Source of the DNA: Spirochaetaceae bacterium
Lineage (GTDB): Bacteria; Spirochaetota; Spirochaetia; Treponematales; Breznakiellaceae
Direction of reading: 5' to 3'
Assembly (NCBI GenBank): GCA_031279965.1
Contig: JAITHM010000090.1
Span: 1-12,461 of the forward strand
DNA: 12,461 bases
Under the pieces are notes generated by a model. That model made no database searches, was not told the origin of the DNA, and worked only from the letters and a program-made list of their open reading frames with translations. Position numbers and translations under genes: made by a program. The number at the start of each line of letters is the position of its first letter. Within the stretch, counting starts at the first letter, position 1. This document shows, one piece after another, positions 1 through 7,200 of this stretch.

Positions 1-1
1 T

Positions 2-79
2 GTCAACTACTCCGGATATGCCTACAACTCCAATGCGAGTTCGGCGGGCGGCCTCGCCCCCGCGTTCTGTGTTAAATAA
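2..79 (+). CDS. C-terminal end of a truncated, Asn/Ser/Tyr-rich protein
   Basis: An open frame enters from the left edge and stops at TAA (77-79), leaving 25 residues. The tail first reads VNYSGYAYNSNASSAG, then GLAPAFCVK. I do not recognise the family with certainty. The ending resembles the last strand of C-type-lectin-like or DUF6273-type surface domains, which finish with a short 'G-hydrophobic-x-P-A' strand, but 25 residues cannot prove this. Codons 5-13 and 20-31 are mostly of the form NNC (AAC, TAC, TCC, GCC, TAC, AAC, TCC). After them comes a stretch made only of G and C except one T (44-64), and the stop codon lies inside a hairpin. That order recalls the 3' end of a variable region in a diversity-generating retroelement target gene, which is inference only. 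No start, signal peptide or upstream neighbour is visible. Confidence 0.6.
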   Translation, partial: VNYSGYAYNSNASSAGGLAPAFCVK

Positions 80-102
80 CCCGCAGGGTTATTTAACACG
101 AA
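65..102. repeat. Near-perfect inverted repeat spanning a stop codon
   Basis: The arms GTGTTAAATAACCC (69-82) and GGGTTATTTAACAC (86-99) are perfect reverse complements around a GCA loop (83-85). Three more outer pairs (65-67 with 100-102) form if t68 is bulged, giving 17 pairs. The TAA stop of the truncated upstream gene (77-79) lies in the left arm. No T-run follows, so it is not a standard intrinsic terminator, although such a long stem right after a gene could still stop transcription or protect the mRNA 3' end. Cruciform-forming repeats also sit just downstream of variable regions in some diversity-generating retroelements. Confidence 0.85.
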
Positions 103-113
103 CACTCCTAACT

Positions 114-149
114 CCCGCCGCCTCGTGCGGCGGGCCGTGTGTGGCACAC
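114..149. repeat. Two further adjacent hairpins
   Basis: CCCGCCGC (114-121) pairs perfectly with GCGGCGGG (127-134) around the loop CTCGT. Directly after it, GTGTG (137-141) pairs with CACAC (145-149) around TGG. With the larger hairpin at 65-102 they make three stem-loops within about 85 bases and no reading frame that looks real. The cluster resembles intergenic palindromic (REP-like) elements, but I cannot test for other copies in the genome. Confidence 0.6.
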
Positions 150-450
150 TCTCGCCGCCGCGTCAATCCGCCCCCGGCCCTCCCCCCGAAATCAGAAATC
201 CGGCGTGACTCGTCCGCCAGCTCGCGCGCCTGTGCTCGGTGGGGTGGGGCGGGGGGGAAATAGCCCGGGGCCCACCCCTTGGGGGGGGGGGGGCCGCCCC
301 CCCCCAACGGGGGGGCCCCACATACCCCGCCCCCCACACCGGTGCCCCCTCAACCCCCCCCGCAAACTTTTTTTTTCCGGCCCAATCCCCCCCCCGCCCC
401 GAGACGGGAAAGGCCATGCGGGAAAAACATAGTGCGCGCGCCCTGAGTAG
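150..450. other. Non-coding, low-complexity G/C homopolymer region
   Basis: I see no gene here. From about 237 to 400 the sequence breaks into homopolymers: 13 G at 281-293, 9 C at 297-305, 7 G at 309-315, 9 T at 368-376 and 9 C at 387-395. Frames that stay open through it encode only Pro/Gly-rich low-complexity strings in several overlapping frames, which is composition rather than coding. The abrupt composition change compared with the rest of the window suggests poor base calls or a patched assembly join. A genuine GC-rich intergenic element remains possible. Normal composition returns at about 405. Confidence 0.6.
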
Positions 451-451
451 C

Positions 452-480
452 TTGACTCAAAAACTGGTTAATGTTATATT
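452..480 (+). promoter_or_regulatory. Strong sigma-70-type promoter of the large lipoprotein gene
   Basis: TTGACT (452-457) and TATATT (475-480) each match consensus at five of six positions and are 17 bases apart. The expected start of transcription is near 487, only about 5 bases before the ATG at 492, so the mRNA would be almost leaderless. Confidence 0.7.
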
Positions 481-491
481 GAGTGTGAATC

Positions 492-3400
492 ATGAAAGAC
501 TTTTGCTCAAAGACAGGTTTTATTTTAACCGGGCTGCTCTGCCTGGGGATTTTTTCGTGTGATGCGCTGTATAATCCATCATTTAAACAGTTTGTTGACG
601 AAGCAAACGAAATTATCCGTAATGGCCCTACAAGCAAAGGGCCAGGTACATTCGCGTGGGAAATCACGTATCCAGACGAAAAAGTTGCTCCTGGAAAAAG
701 CTACCTGCACATACGCAGCAGCCAGGCCGAAAATACAGAGAGTTTTGAGCTTGATCCCTGGCCTGCAACGCCCAGTTTGACAAACGCAAACGGCGACCCT
801 GTTCAAAAAGGTACGACTACGCTTATGTCGGGCACCTATTTTTTCAAGCTTTGTCTTGCCAACAATGATTCCTATGTTTTAATAACAAAAGTAATAGTGA
901 TTTCTAAAGACCAAACAACCACATACAAAGTTGCTTTTGACGCAACCGTTGACTTTCGCCCCTTTAAACGCCTTGCAGCCAATGTAAAAATTCAAAGTTC
1001 CCCGCAGGTGCCGCTTCAGCAGATGAAGCTTGAATTTTATGATGATGAAAATTGCAACGAGTCAAACAAACTGCCGCGTCCAGAGCGGCAAGACACGCCC
1101 TCAGATCCCAATGCTTCGGTTCCCTGGCAGAGTGATACGCGCATAAATACAGCCCCAGCCTATAATACAACATGGAGGACGGAAGACTGGTCTGGCCTTC
1201 CAACAGAGTCTGCCGCACAGTTCTGGGCGAAACTTTCCGTTACTGACACGAACGGGCGGGTTTTTAATAGAATCCGCGGCCCCTACAGTGTTATCTCAAC
1301 CACCCCGCCCGGAGCAGATGAAGTTGTTGAAATTGATGTAGGGCTTATTACCGGCAATCAGGCAGATCCTGGTGGATCTATTAATTTGCTTTCCCCGCTT
1401 ACTGTTGATAATACTGGCGTAAACAACGGTTCCTTCTCTTTTAAATCAGAAGGGTCGGACGGAAATGTTTATGAAAATTATGCAGGGGCAGAAATAGGAT
1501 ACCCTGTGTATATTTACAATTCCCCGGATTATGGTTACTCGCTTGACGTTGTTGAACTTAACAGCGATCCGCTTTTAGATGCTTCAAATCCGCTTATAGA
1601 AGGTCCTGCAGGTGCTTCATATATTCAATTTACTATGCAGGAATTTAATGCTGCCCCTGTACCTGTAATAACAGGAGGGTTTGAGATTTCTGGTATTGTG
1701 ACACTTATCGAGCCCTCCGGTCTTGCCTATAAAATTATGAAAGGCCAATATCCATCGCTGGAAGAGGCGCTGGAAGAGGCCATAACCCGCGACACTCCGC
1801 AAAATATTATAGTGTGGGTTGATCTAATAGTGAACGCCGATGGAAGCGGCAGCTTCTTCAATGGTACATCGCATACCGAACCGCTTGTAATTCCTTCAAG
1901 TGCGCCCCACATTGTTATTAACTGTGCGGACTCTCATAGCCTAAACATAGGTCGTGGTTCGGGATGGACTAAACCGTTCTTTAAGCTTGATGGCGGAAAT
2001 CTTACGCTCAATACCGAGGCTGGTTCAGACTGGTCTTTTGTAGACACAAATGCTGTAGCCTCAGCTGAACCGTACATTGTCGTTGGAACTGGATCAGAGC
2101 TTAGTTTCGGAAGCTCGGTGAATGGGGTAGGTGAGCATTTGAAATTTTATCTTAACACTAGTCCTGCTGTCCAGATTGATAACGGCGGTGCTTTGAAAGC
2201 GTACGGCGGCGTTACTTACGATGCTGCTGCTGCTCTTGCAAGTGGTATTTCTGGCTATAACCCTACAGATCCTGTTCCTGTCGGCATTACTCAAAATGGC
2301 ACTTTAAATATGTACGGGGATGCCAATTTCGATAAGGGCGGGGTACATCTGAGCAGCACTAATTTTATCAATTTTTCCCTTTCTGGTTCCTATGATTTCT
2401 CTGCAACTATTATTCCTTATGATTATACCGAAGGACGTGTGCTGATCAAGAGAATACCAGGATCAGGCGGCACATTCGAACAAAGCGTCTGTAATAGATT
2501 CACTGTAGTCCCTCCTCCTCCCGATGCCAGTGGCCAAGCAAAGCCGACTATGGTAAGATTGGATTTGGATAATGACCAAGGTGTGCTTTATGGTCCGGAA
2601 GTTAAACTAATATTTGTGGATGCTAGCTATAAGTACTTCCAAACATTAAATGATGCATTGGGAGCTGTAACAGCCACCAGCGGTACTGATACATTAGAAC
2701 TCCAGAAAAATATAAAAATGCATTCCTCTCCAACATTCTCTCGTAATGGAACACAAGCAAAACTTACATCTGCAGCACCATCAAGACTTACAATTCAACG
2801 CGAAACTGCAACATCTTCAAGCCTGCTTACAATTACTGCCGGCAGCCTTACACTTGAGAATATCGTGCTGGATGGCGGCGCGATATGGAGTGCGATATCA
2901 AATAATAATCTCCTCACTGCATCTAACAGTGGACTTACCTCAACCGCGCCCCTTGTAGTGCTGACAGGCGTCAGCGGCAGCCTTACGTTGGGTTCAAATG
3001 CGGTCGTGCAAAATAATGACAATATTTCAGTGCCGACATCGCCGGGAGGAATATTAGTTTCAGCAGGAACCTGCACTATCAATGACGGTCAAATTACACA
3101 AATAAACAGCATCACACAGGGCGCTGTTCTTGTGGATGGAAGTTCAGCAATTCTTAACTTTACAGCTGGTTCCATTACGAAGAACTCGTCTTTCGGCGGG
3201 AATGGCGCTGGTGTGGCAGTCTCGGCAGGAACCTTCAATATGAATGGCGGCTCTATAACATATAACGTTGCTGCTTTTGACGGCGGCGGCGTATATGTAA
3301 ATGGTAGTGGAACATTTAATCTGAACACCGCTGGTGGCATAGTAAATAATACTGCAAACAGGTATGGCGGCGGCGTATATTCGCTTGCAACCAATGGATT

Positions 3401-3995
3401 TGTAATGAAGGGACCGGCACAGGTTGACACAAATAATAACAACGATGTTTACGGATGTATTTATCTTGATAGCACATTTACCTCAGCAAGTAATCCTCTT
3501 GCAAGGATTACACCGCAGAGCTATCCTACCTCAGGAACCAGGCAGGTGCTTTATGGCAGTAATATAAGTACCTACCACAATAAATTTTGGATAACACCGC
3601 AGCCAGTTACTGGGGGAGCGCCAGGAGCAGTTAGAGAGTGGTTAATTGATGCAACAGGTAAGATTTACTATAACGGCCTTGATGTTGACTGTTCGCTTGA
3701 TGCGAATCTGGTTGTTCCTGTTCTCTCGTTTACACTGCCCACCAACCCTGTGATTGTTCAATCCTCGGGAACTATAAATGTAATCGTGAATTCTACCACC
3801 GCCAACTTTACCAGTGCGACATGGCAGATTAAAGTTGATTCAACGGCTGTGTCCCCTAGTGTTGCTTCGGACAAGAAGTCTGCGAGCTTTAGTATTCCGG
3901 GGGGTGTTCTTGCAGGGCAGCATACAGTTACAGTTCTTATTACAATTGGCTCAAAAACATGGTCTGGCGACTTCCAGATTTACTATATGCAATAA
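492..3995 (+). CDS. Large beta-helix surface lipoprotein
   Basis: This 1167-residue protein is predicted to be a secreted, lipid-anchored surface protein. Residues 1-22 form a lipoprotein signal with the spirochaete-like lipobox IFS before Cys23. Residues 24 to about 400 are a beta-rich region I cannot assign. Two modules follow, near 411-635 and 705-1015. Each begins with a helix and strand (PSLEEALEEAI at 421; FQTLNDALGAV at 716) as in pectate-lyase-like parallel beta-helices, then has short strands rich in Gly, Ser, Asn and Thr. At about 887-970 three repeats of 26-28 residues carry GAGVAV or GGGVY turns (GGGVY at 931 and 959) and N-x-G-G-S-I motifs, as in Chlamydia-Pmp-like and treponemal repeat proteins. 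Residues from about 1075 to the end look like an Ig-like beta-sandwich. An in-frame TGA at 486 excludes an upstream start. No Shine-Dalgarno is evident beyond a weak GAG at 481-483. Function is unknown; adhesion or polysaccharide binding would be typical. No catalytic residues are recognised. Confidence 0.85.
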   Translation: MKDFCSKTGFILTGLLCLGIFSCDALYNPSFKQFVDEANEIIRNGPTSKGPGTFAWEITYPDEKVAPGKSYLHIRSSQAENTESFELDPWPATPSLTNANGDPVQKGTTTLMSGTYFFKLCLANNDSYVLITKVIVISKDQTTTYKVAFDATVDFRPFKRLAANVKIQSSPQVPLQQMKLEFYDDENCNESNKLPRPERQDTPSDPNASVPWQSDTRINTAPAYNTTWRTEDWSGLPTESAAQFWAKLSVTDTNGRVFNRIRGPYSVISTTPPGADEVVEIDVGLITGNQADPGGSINLLSPLTVDNTGVNNGSFSFKSEGSDGNVYENYAGAEIGYPVYIYNSPDYGYSLDVVELNSDPLLDASNPLIEGPAGASYIQFTMQEFNAAPVPVITGGFEISGIVTLIEPSGLAYKIMKGQYPSLEEALEEAITRDTPQNIIVWVDLIVNADGSGSFFNGTSHTEPLVIPSSAPHIVINCADSHSLNIGRGSGWTKPFFKLDGGNLTLNTEAGSDWSFVDTNAVASAEPYIVVGTGSELSFGSSVNGVGEHLKFYLNTSPAVQIDNGGALKAYGGVTYDAAAALASGISGYNPTDPVPVGITQNGTLNMYGDANFDKGGVHLSSTNFINFSLSGSYDFSATIIPYDYTEGRVLIKRIPGSGGTFEQSVCNRFTVVPPPPDASGQAKPTMVRLDLDNDQGVLYGPEVKLIFVDASYKYFQTLNDALGAVTATSGTDTLELQKNIKMHSSPTFSRNGTQAKLTSAAPSRLTIQRETATSSSLLTITAGSLTLENIVLDGGAIWSAISNNNLLTASNSGLTSTAPLVVLTGVSGSLTLGSNAVVQNNDNISVPTSPGGILVSAGTCTINDGQITQINSITQGAVLVDGSSAILNFTAGSITKNSSFGGNGAGVAVSAGTFNMNGGSITYNVAAFDGGGVYVNGSGTFNLNTAGGIVNNTANRYGGGVYSLATNGFVMKGPAQVDTNNNNDVYGCIYLDSTFTSASNPLARITPQSYPTSGTRQVLYGSNISTYHNKFWITPQPVTGGAPGAVREWLIDATGKIYYNGLDVDCSLDANLVVPVLSFTLPTNPVIVQSSGTINVIVNSTTANFTSATWQIKVDSTAVSPSVASDKKSASFSIPGGVLAGQHTVTVLITIGSKTWSGDFQIYYMQ

Positions 3996-3996
3996 A

Positions 3997-4038
3997 CGTC
4001 AGGCGGTAGTTTGTTTCATGCAAATCTGCCGCTTGACG
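3997..4038. other. Long imperfect hairpin after the lipoprotein gene
   Basis: Bases 3997-4013 pair with 4021-4038 around a 7-base loop; the stem has two G-U pairs and one bulged A. It starts two bases after the stop codon. A G/C-rich stem would suit a terminator for the lipoprotein gene, but it is followed by CG and nine A (4041-4049) instead of a T-run, so it lacks the usual + strand U-tract. Its 3' arm contains the -35 box of the tRNA-His promoter (4033-4038). Confidence 0.65.
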
Positions 4039-4061
4039 CGAAAAAAAAACTTCCCCATACT
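4033..4061 (+). promoter_or_regulatory. Candidate promoter of the tRNA-His gene
   Basis: TTGACG (4033-4038) matches the -35 consensus at five of six positions, and CATACT (4056-4061) lies 17 bases further on with four of six -10 matches. The alternative -10 TACTAT (4058-4063) would need a 19-base spacer. Transcription would begin near 4068, a few bases before the mature tRNA. The spacer contains the A9 tract (4041-4049), which should bend the DNA. Confidence 0.6.
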
Positions 4062-4071
4062 ATGAATACGT

Positions 4072-4145
4072 GGTGATCGTAGTTCAATGGTTAGAGCCCC
4101 AGATTGTGGATCTGGATGTTGCGGGTTCGAGTCCCGTCGATCACC
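4072..4145 (+). tRNA. trnH: tRNA-His (anticodon GTG)
   Basis: A complete cloverleaf is visible. The acceptor stem is 4073-4079 with 4138-4144, fully paired. The D-arm is 4082-4085 with 4094-4097. The anticodon stem CCAGA/TCTGG (4099-4103, 4111-4115) encloses anticodon GTG at 4106-4108. The T-arm is 4121-4125 with 4133-4137, with loop TTCGAGT. The extra G at -1 (4072) pairs with C73 (4145), the identity pair of bacterial tRNA-His read by histidyl-tRNA synthetase. CCA is not encoded and must be added after transcription. A run of six T follows at 4147-4152, so the folded tRNA plus this run may serve as its own terminator, with partial read-through into rpoC possible. The T-arm stem includes one G-U pair. 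Confidence 0.97.
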
Positions 4146-4159
4146 CTTTTTTAGACCGC

Positions 4160-4188
4160 TTGAACAAATTTAATACATGCCCTATACT
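4160..4188 (+). promoter_or_regulatory. Promoter P1 of rpoC
   Basis: TTGAAC (4160-4165) and TATACT (4183-4188) are separated by 17 bases, a good sigma-70-type promoter. Transcription should start near 4195, giving rpoC a leader of about 52 bases. Having its own promoter fits rpoC being detached from the rplJL-rpoB operon. Confidence 0.65.
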
Positions 4189-4198
4189 TGCTTACTCA

Positions 4199-4207
4199 TG
4201 CTATACT
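4199..4207 (+). promoter_or_regulatory. Possible extended -10 promoter P2 of rpoC
   Basis: TGCTATACT is an extended -10 element (TG, one base, TATACT at 4202-4207). No credible -35 box lies 16-18 bases upstream, which extended -10 promoters can tolerate. Its start would be near 4214. The block CATGC-TATACT-GC occurs twice (4176-4191 and 4197-4209, with small gaps), so the two -10 regions look duplicated. Confidence 0.4.
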
Positions 4208-4226
4208 GCGGCTTAATTTTGCCGCA
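4207..4226 (+). promoter_or_regulatory. Hairpin in the rpoC 5' leader
   Basis: TGCGGC (4207-4212) pairs perfectly with GCCGCA (4221-4226) around an AT-rich 8-base loop, ending 11 bases before the ribosome binding site. Only a transcript started at P1 contains both arms; one from P2 would lack the 5' arm. It has no T-run and does not cover the ribosome binding site, so a regulatory effect is possible but unproven. Confidence 0.5.
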
Positions 4227-4237
4227 TGGGGAGAGAT

Positions 4238-4242
4238 AGGAG
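4238..4242 (+). promoter_or_regulatory. Ribosome binding site that fixes the rpoC start
   Basis: AGGAG lies 4 bases before the ATG at 4247. The in-frame ATG at 4226 sits inside the leader hairpin, has no Shine-Dalgarno sequence, and would add seven residues not expected in the family. The start at 4247 gives a protein beginning MRDIQDFDS, matching where treponemal RpoC begins. Confidence 0.75.
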
Positions 4243-4246
4243 CGTT

Positions 4247-7200
4247 ATGAGAGATATTCAAGATTTCGATTCAATTATGATCAGATTGGCATCGCCAGAT
4301 ATGATTAGGCAATGGTCATACGGCGAAGTTAAAAAGCCCGAAACTATCAATTATAGATCTTTGCGCCCGGAAAAAGACGGACTGTTTTGCGAGCGTATTT
4401 TCGGAACCACCAAAGAATGGGAATGTTATTGCGGAAAATTTAAGTCGATTCGCTATAAAGGCGTTATTTGTGATCGTTGCGGAGTCGAGGTAACACACTT
4501 CAAAGTGCGCCGCGAGCGGATGGGACATATTGAACTTGCCGCGCCTGTTTCGCATATCTGGTATTACCGCTCCGTGCCAAGCCGCATGGGGCTTTTGCTC
4601 GATATTCCTATGAATCAGCTTCGTTCTATTCTTTATTACGAGAAATATATCGTGCTTGATCCGGGTGACACCGACATGAAAAAAGGTGATCTGCTTACTG
4701 AAGAAGAATGGTACGATGCTCAGGAGCGTTTTGGCGGCAATTTTACCGCCGGCATGGGCGCGGAAGCGATCCGATCGTTGTTGCAAAGCCTTAATCTTGA
4801 CGAAATGGCGGCAGAACTCCGTCAAAAAATGATAGAAAAAGGCATTAAAAGCGATAAACGGCTCCTCAAACGTATTGAAATTGTAGAGAGTTTCCGGAAT
4901 TCGGAAAATAAACCGGAATGGATGATACTCGATGTAATACCGGTGATTCCGCCGGAACTGCGTCCTATGGTTCAGCTTGATGGCGGCCGTTTTGCCACTT
5001 CCGACCTCAATGATCTTTACCGGCGGGTGATCAACCGGAACAACCGCTTAAAACGCCTTATCGCGTTAAATGCACCGGATATTATCATCCGTAACGAAAA
5101 ACGCATGCTCCAAGAAGCGGTAGACGCGCTTTTTGACAACTCCAAAAAGAAACGTGCGGTAAAAGGCGCATCGAACAGACCGCTTAAGTCTATTTCTGAT
5201 ATGCTCAAGGGCAAGCAGGGGCGTTTCCGGCAAAATCTTCTTGGCAAGCGCGTTGACTATTCGGGGCGCAGCGTCATCACGGTAGGGCCGGAACTCAAAA
5301 TGTGGCAGTGCGGACTTCCCACAAAGATGGCGCTTGAGCTTTTCAAGCCCTTTATTATGAAGAAACTCGTTGATAAAAATGTTGTTTTCAACATTAAAAA
5401 AGCAAAAATGCATGTTGAACAGGAAAAGCCGGAAGTTTTTGCGATACTAGACGAGGTTGTCCGCGAACATCCTGTGCTGCTCAACCGTGCACCAACCCTG
5501 CACCGCCTTGGAATTCAGGCGTTTGAGCCGGTGCTTGTCGAAGGCAAAGCAATTAAGCTTCATCCGCTGGTTTGCCATGCGTTTAATGCCGACTTTGACG
5601 GTGACCAGATGGCAGTGCATATCCCGCTGACCCAGGCCGCTCAGATGGAGTGCTGGACGCTGATGCTCTCGGCAAAAAATTTGCTAAATCCGGCCAATGG
5701 GCAAACCGTCGTGTTCCCATCGCAAGATATGGTTCTGGGTATAAATTATCTTACACGAATAAAGCCGGGGGCAGCGCGGCCTGGTCTTGACAGTAAGAAA
5801 GCCCCTGATGGATGGTTGCCCAAGTTTAACAATTTTAACGAAATCTTGATGGCACTTGAGACGCGTACGCCCAGCGGCGGCAGAGCGCTTGACTGGGAAG
5901 CAAAAATTCGCGCCAAACCTACAAAAACAATGGTATGGGATCGCGCCGGTCATACGGTAAAGACAGACAAAGACGGTTATATCGAAACTACAGCAGGCCG
6001 GCTTGTATTTAACGAACAGCTTCCAGAGGATATTCCTTTCATCAATTATGAACTTAAAGATAAGGAAATCCGTAATCTCATTGAGCATGTGTTTAACGAA
6101 AAAGGACAATGGACTACCGTGCAGATGCTCGATGCGATAAAAGCCACCGGTTACAAATACGCTACGCTCTTTGGCGCGACGATAGGCGTGGACGATATTG
6201 TGGTTCCCAAAGAAAAAAGTGAAATGATAGACAAAGCAAACCGCGATGTTGAAAGTATTCAAAAACAATGGCGGCAAGGGCATATTACCGCGCAGGAACG
6301 CCATGATCGCGTTGTTGATGTGTGGAATAAGACTAACGAAGATCTTACCAGCATCATGATGAAGACGCTGGAAGCCGACCGCGACGGCTTTAACTCGATA
6401 TACATGATGGCAAACTCAGGTGCGCGAGGAAGCAAAAACCAGATTCGTCAGCTTGCGGGTATGCGCGGTCTTATGGCCAAGCCTTCCGGTGAAATCATCG
6501 ACCTGGCAATACGCTCAAACTTTAAGGAAGGCCTTTCCGTCATTGAATTTTTTATTTCGACAAATGGTGCGCGCAAAGGTCTTGCCGATACGGCGCTTAA
6601 AACTGCCGAAGCCGGCTACCTTACCCGCCGCCTCGTCGACATTGCACAAGATATGGTGGTCAATGAGGACGACTGCGGTACGATAAACGGCATTGCCTAT
6701 TCGGCAATTAAGGACGGTGAGGAAATTACCGAACACCTTAGCGAGCGTATCGTGGGGCGCTACACCCAGCAGCAGATAAAGCACCCGATTACAGGCGAGC
6801 TTATCATCGACATAAACGAAGAAATCAGCGAAGAGATCGCCCACGAGATCGAAGAGGCAGGCATTGAACAGGTTACAATACGCACTGTACTTACCTGTGA
6901 GGCAAAACACGGCGTCTGCCGCCGCTGTTATGGCCGCAATCTGGCAACCAACCGCAGTGTGGACATTGGTGAAGCTGTGGGCACAATAGCAGCACAATCC
7001 ATCGGCCAGCCGGGCACTCAGCTTACGATGCGGACATTCCACATTGGTGGCGCGGCAACGAAAATTAGCGAGGAGAACCGCACGAGCCTTAAATATCCGG
7101 TTTACATTCGTGAAGTAAACGGCACTCATGTTGAACTTCCGAATGGGCATTGGCTTTTTACCCGTAAGGGGTACGCTATTGTGAATCGTGTGATGAATGA

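Noticed and set aside
69..112. Integron attC-like site (GTTAAAT and ATTTAAC boxes; Treponema denticola has a chromosomal integron)
   Set aside because: The boxes are in the wrong order (GTTRRRY first, RYYYAAC second) and are simply the arms of a palindrome; no second pair of boxes fits an attC fold.
18..432. Several overlapping Pro/Gly/Arg-rich open frames on both strands
   Set aside because: They arise from G/C composition and homopolymers, overlap each other in many frames, and have no ribosome binding site or recognisable domain.
4226..4246. Upstream ATG for rpoC giving seven extra residues
   Set aside because: It lies in the 3' arm of a hairpin without a ribosome binding site, whereas ATG 4247 has AGGAG and gives the family's usual N-terminus.
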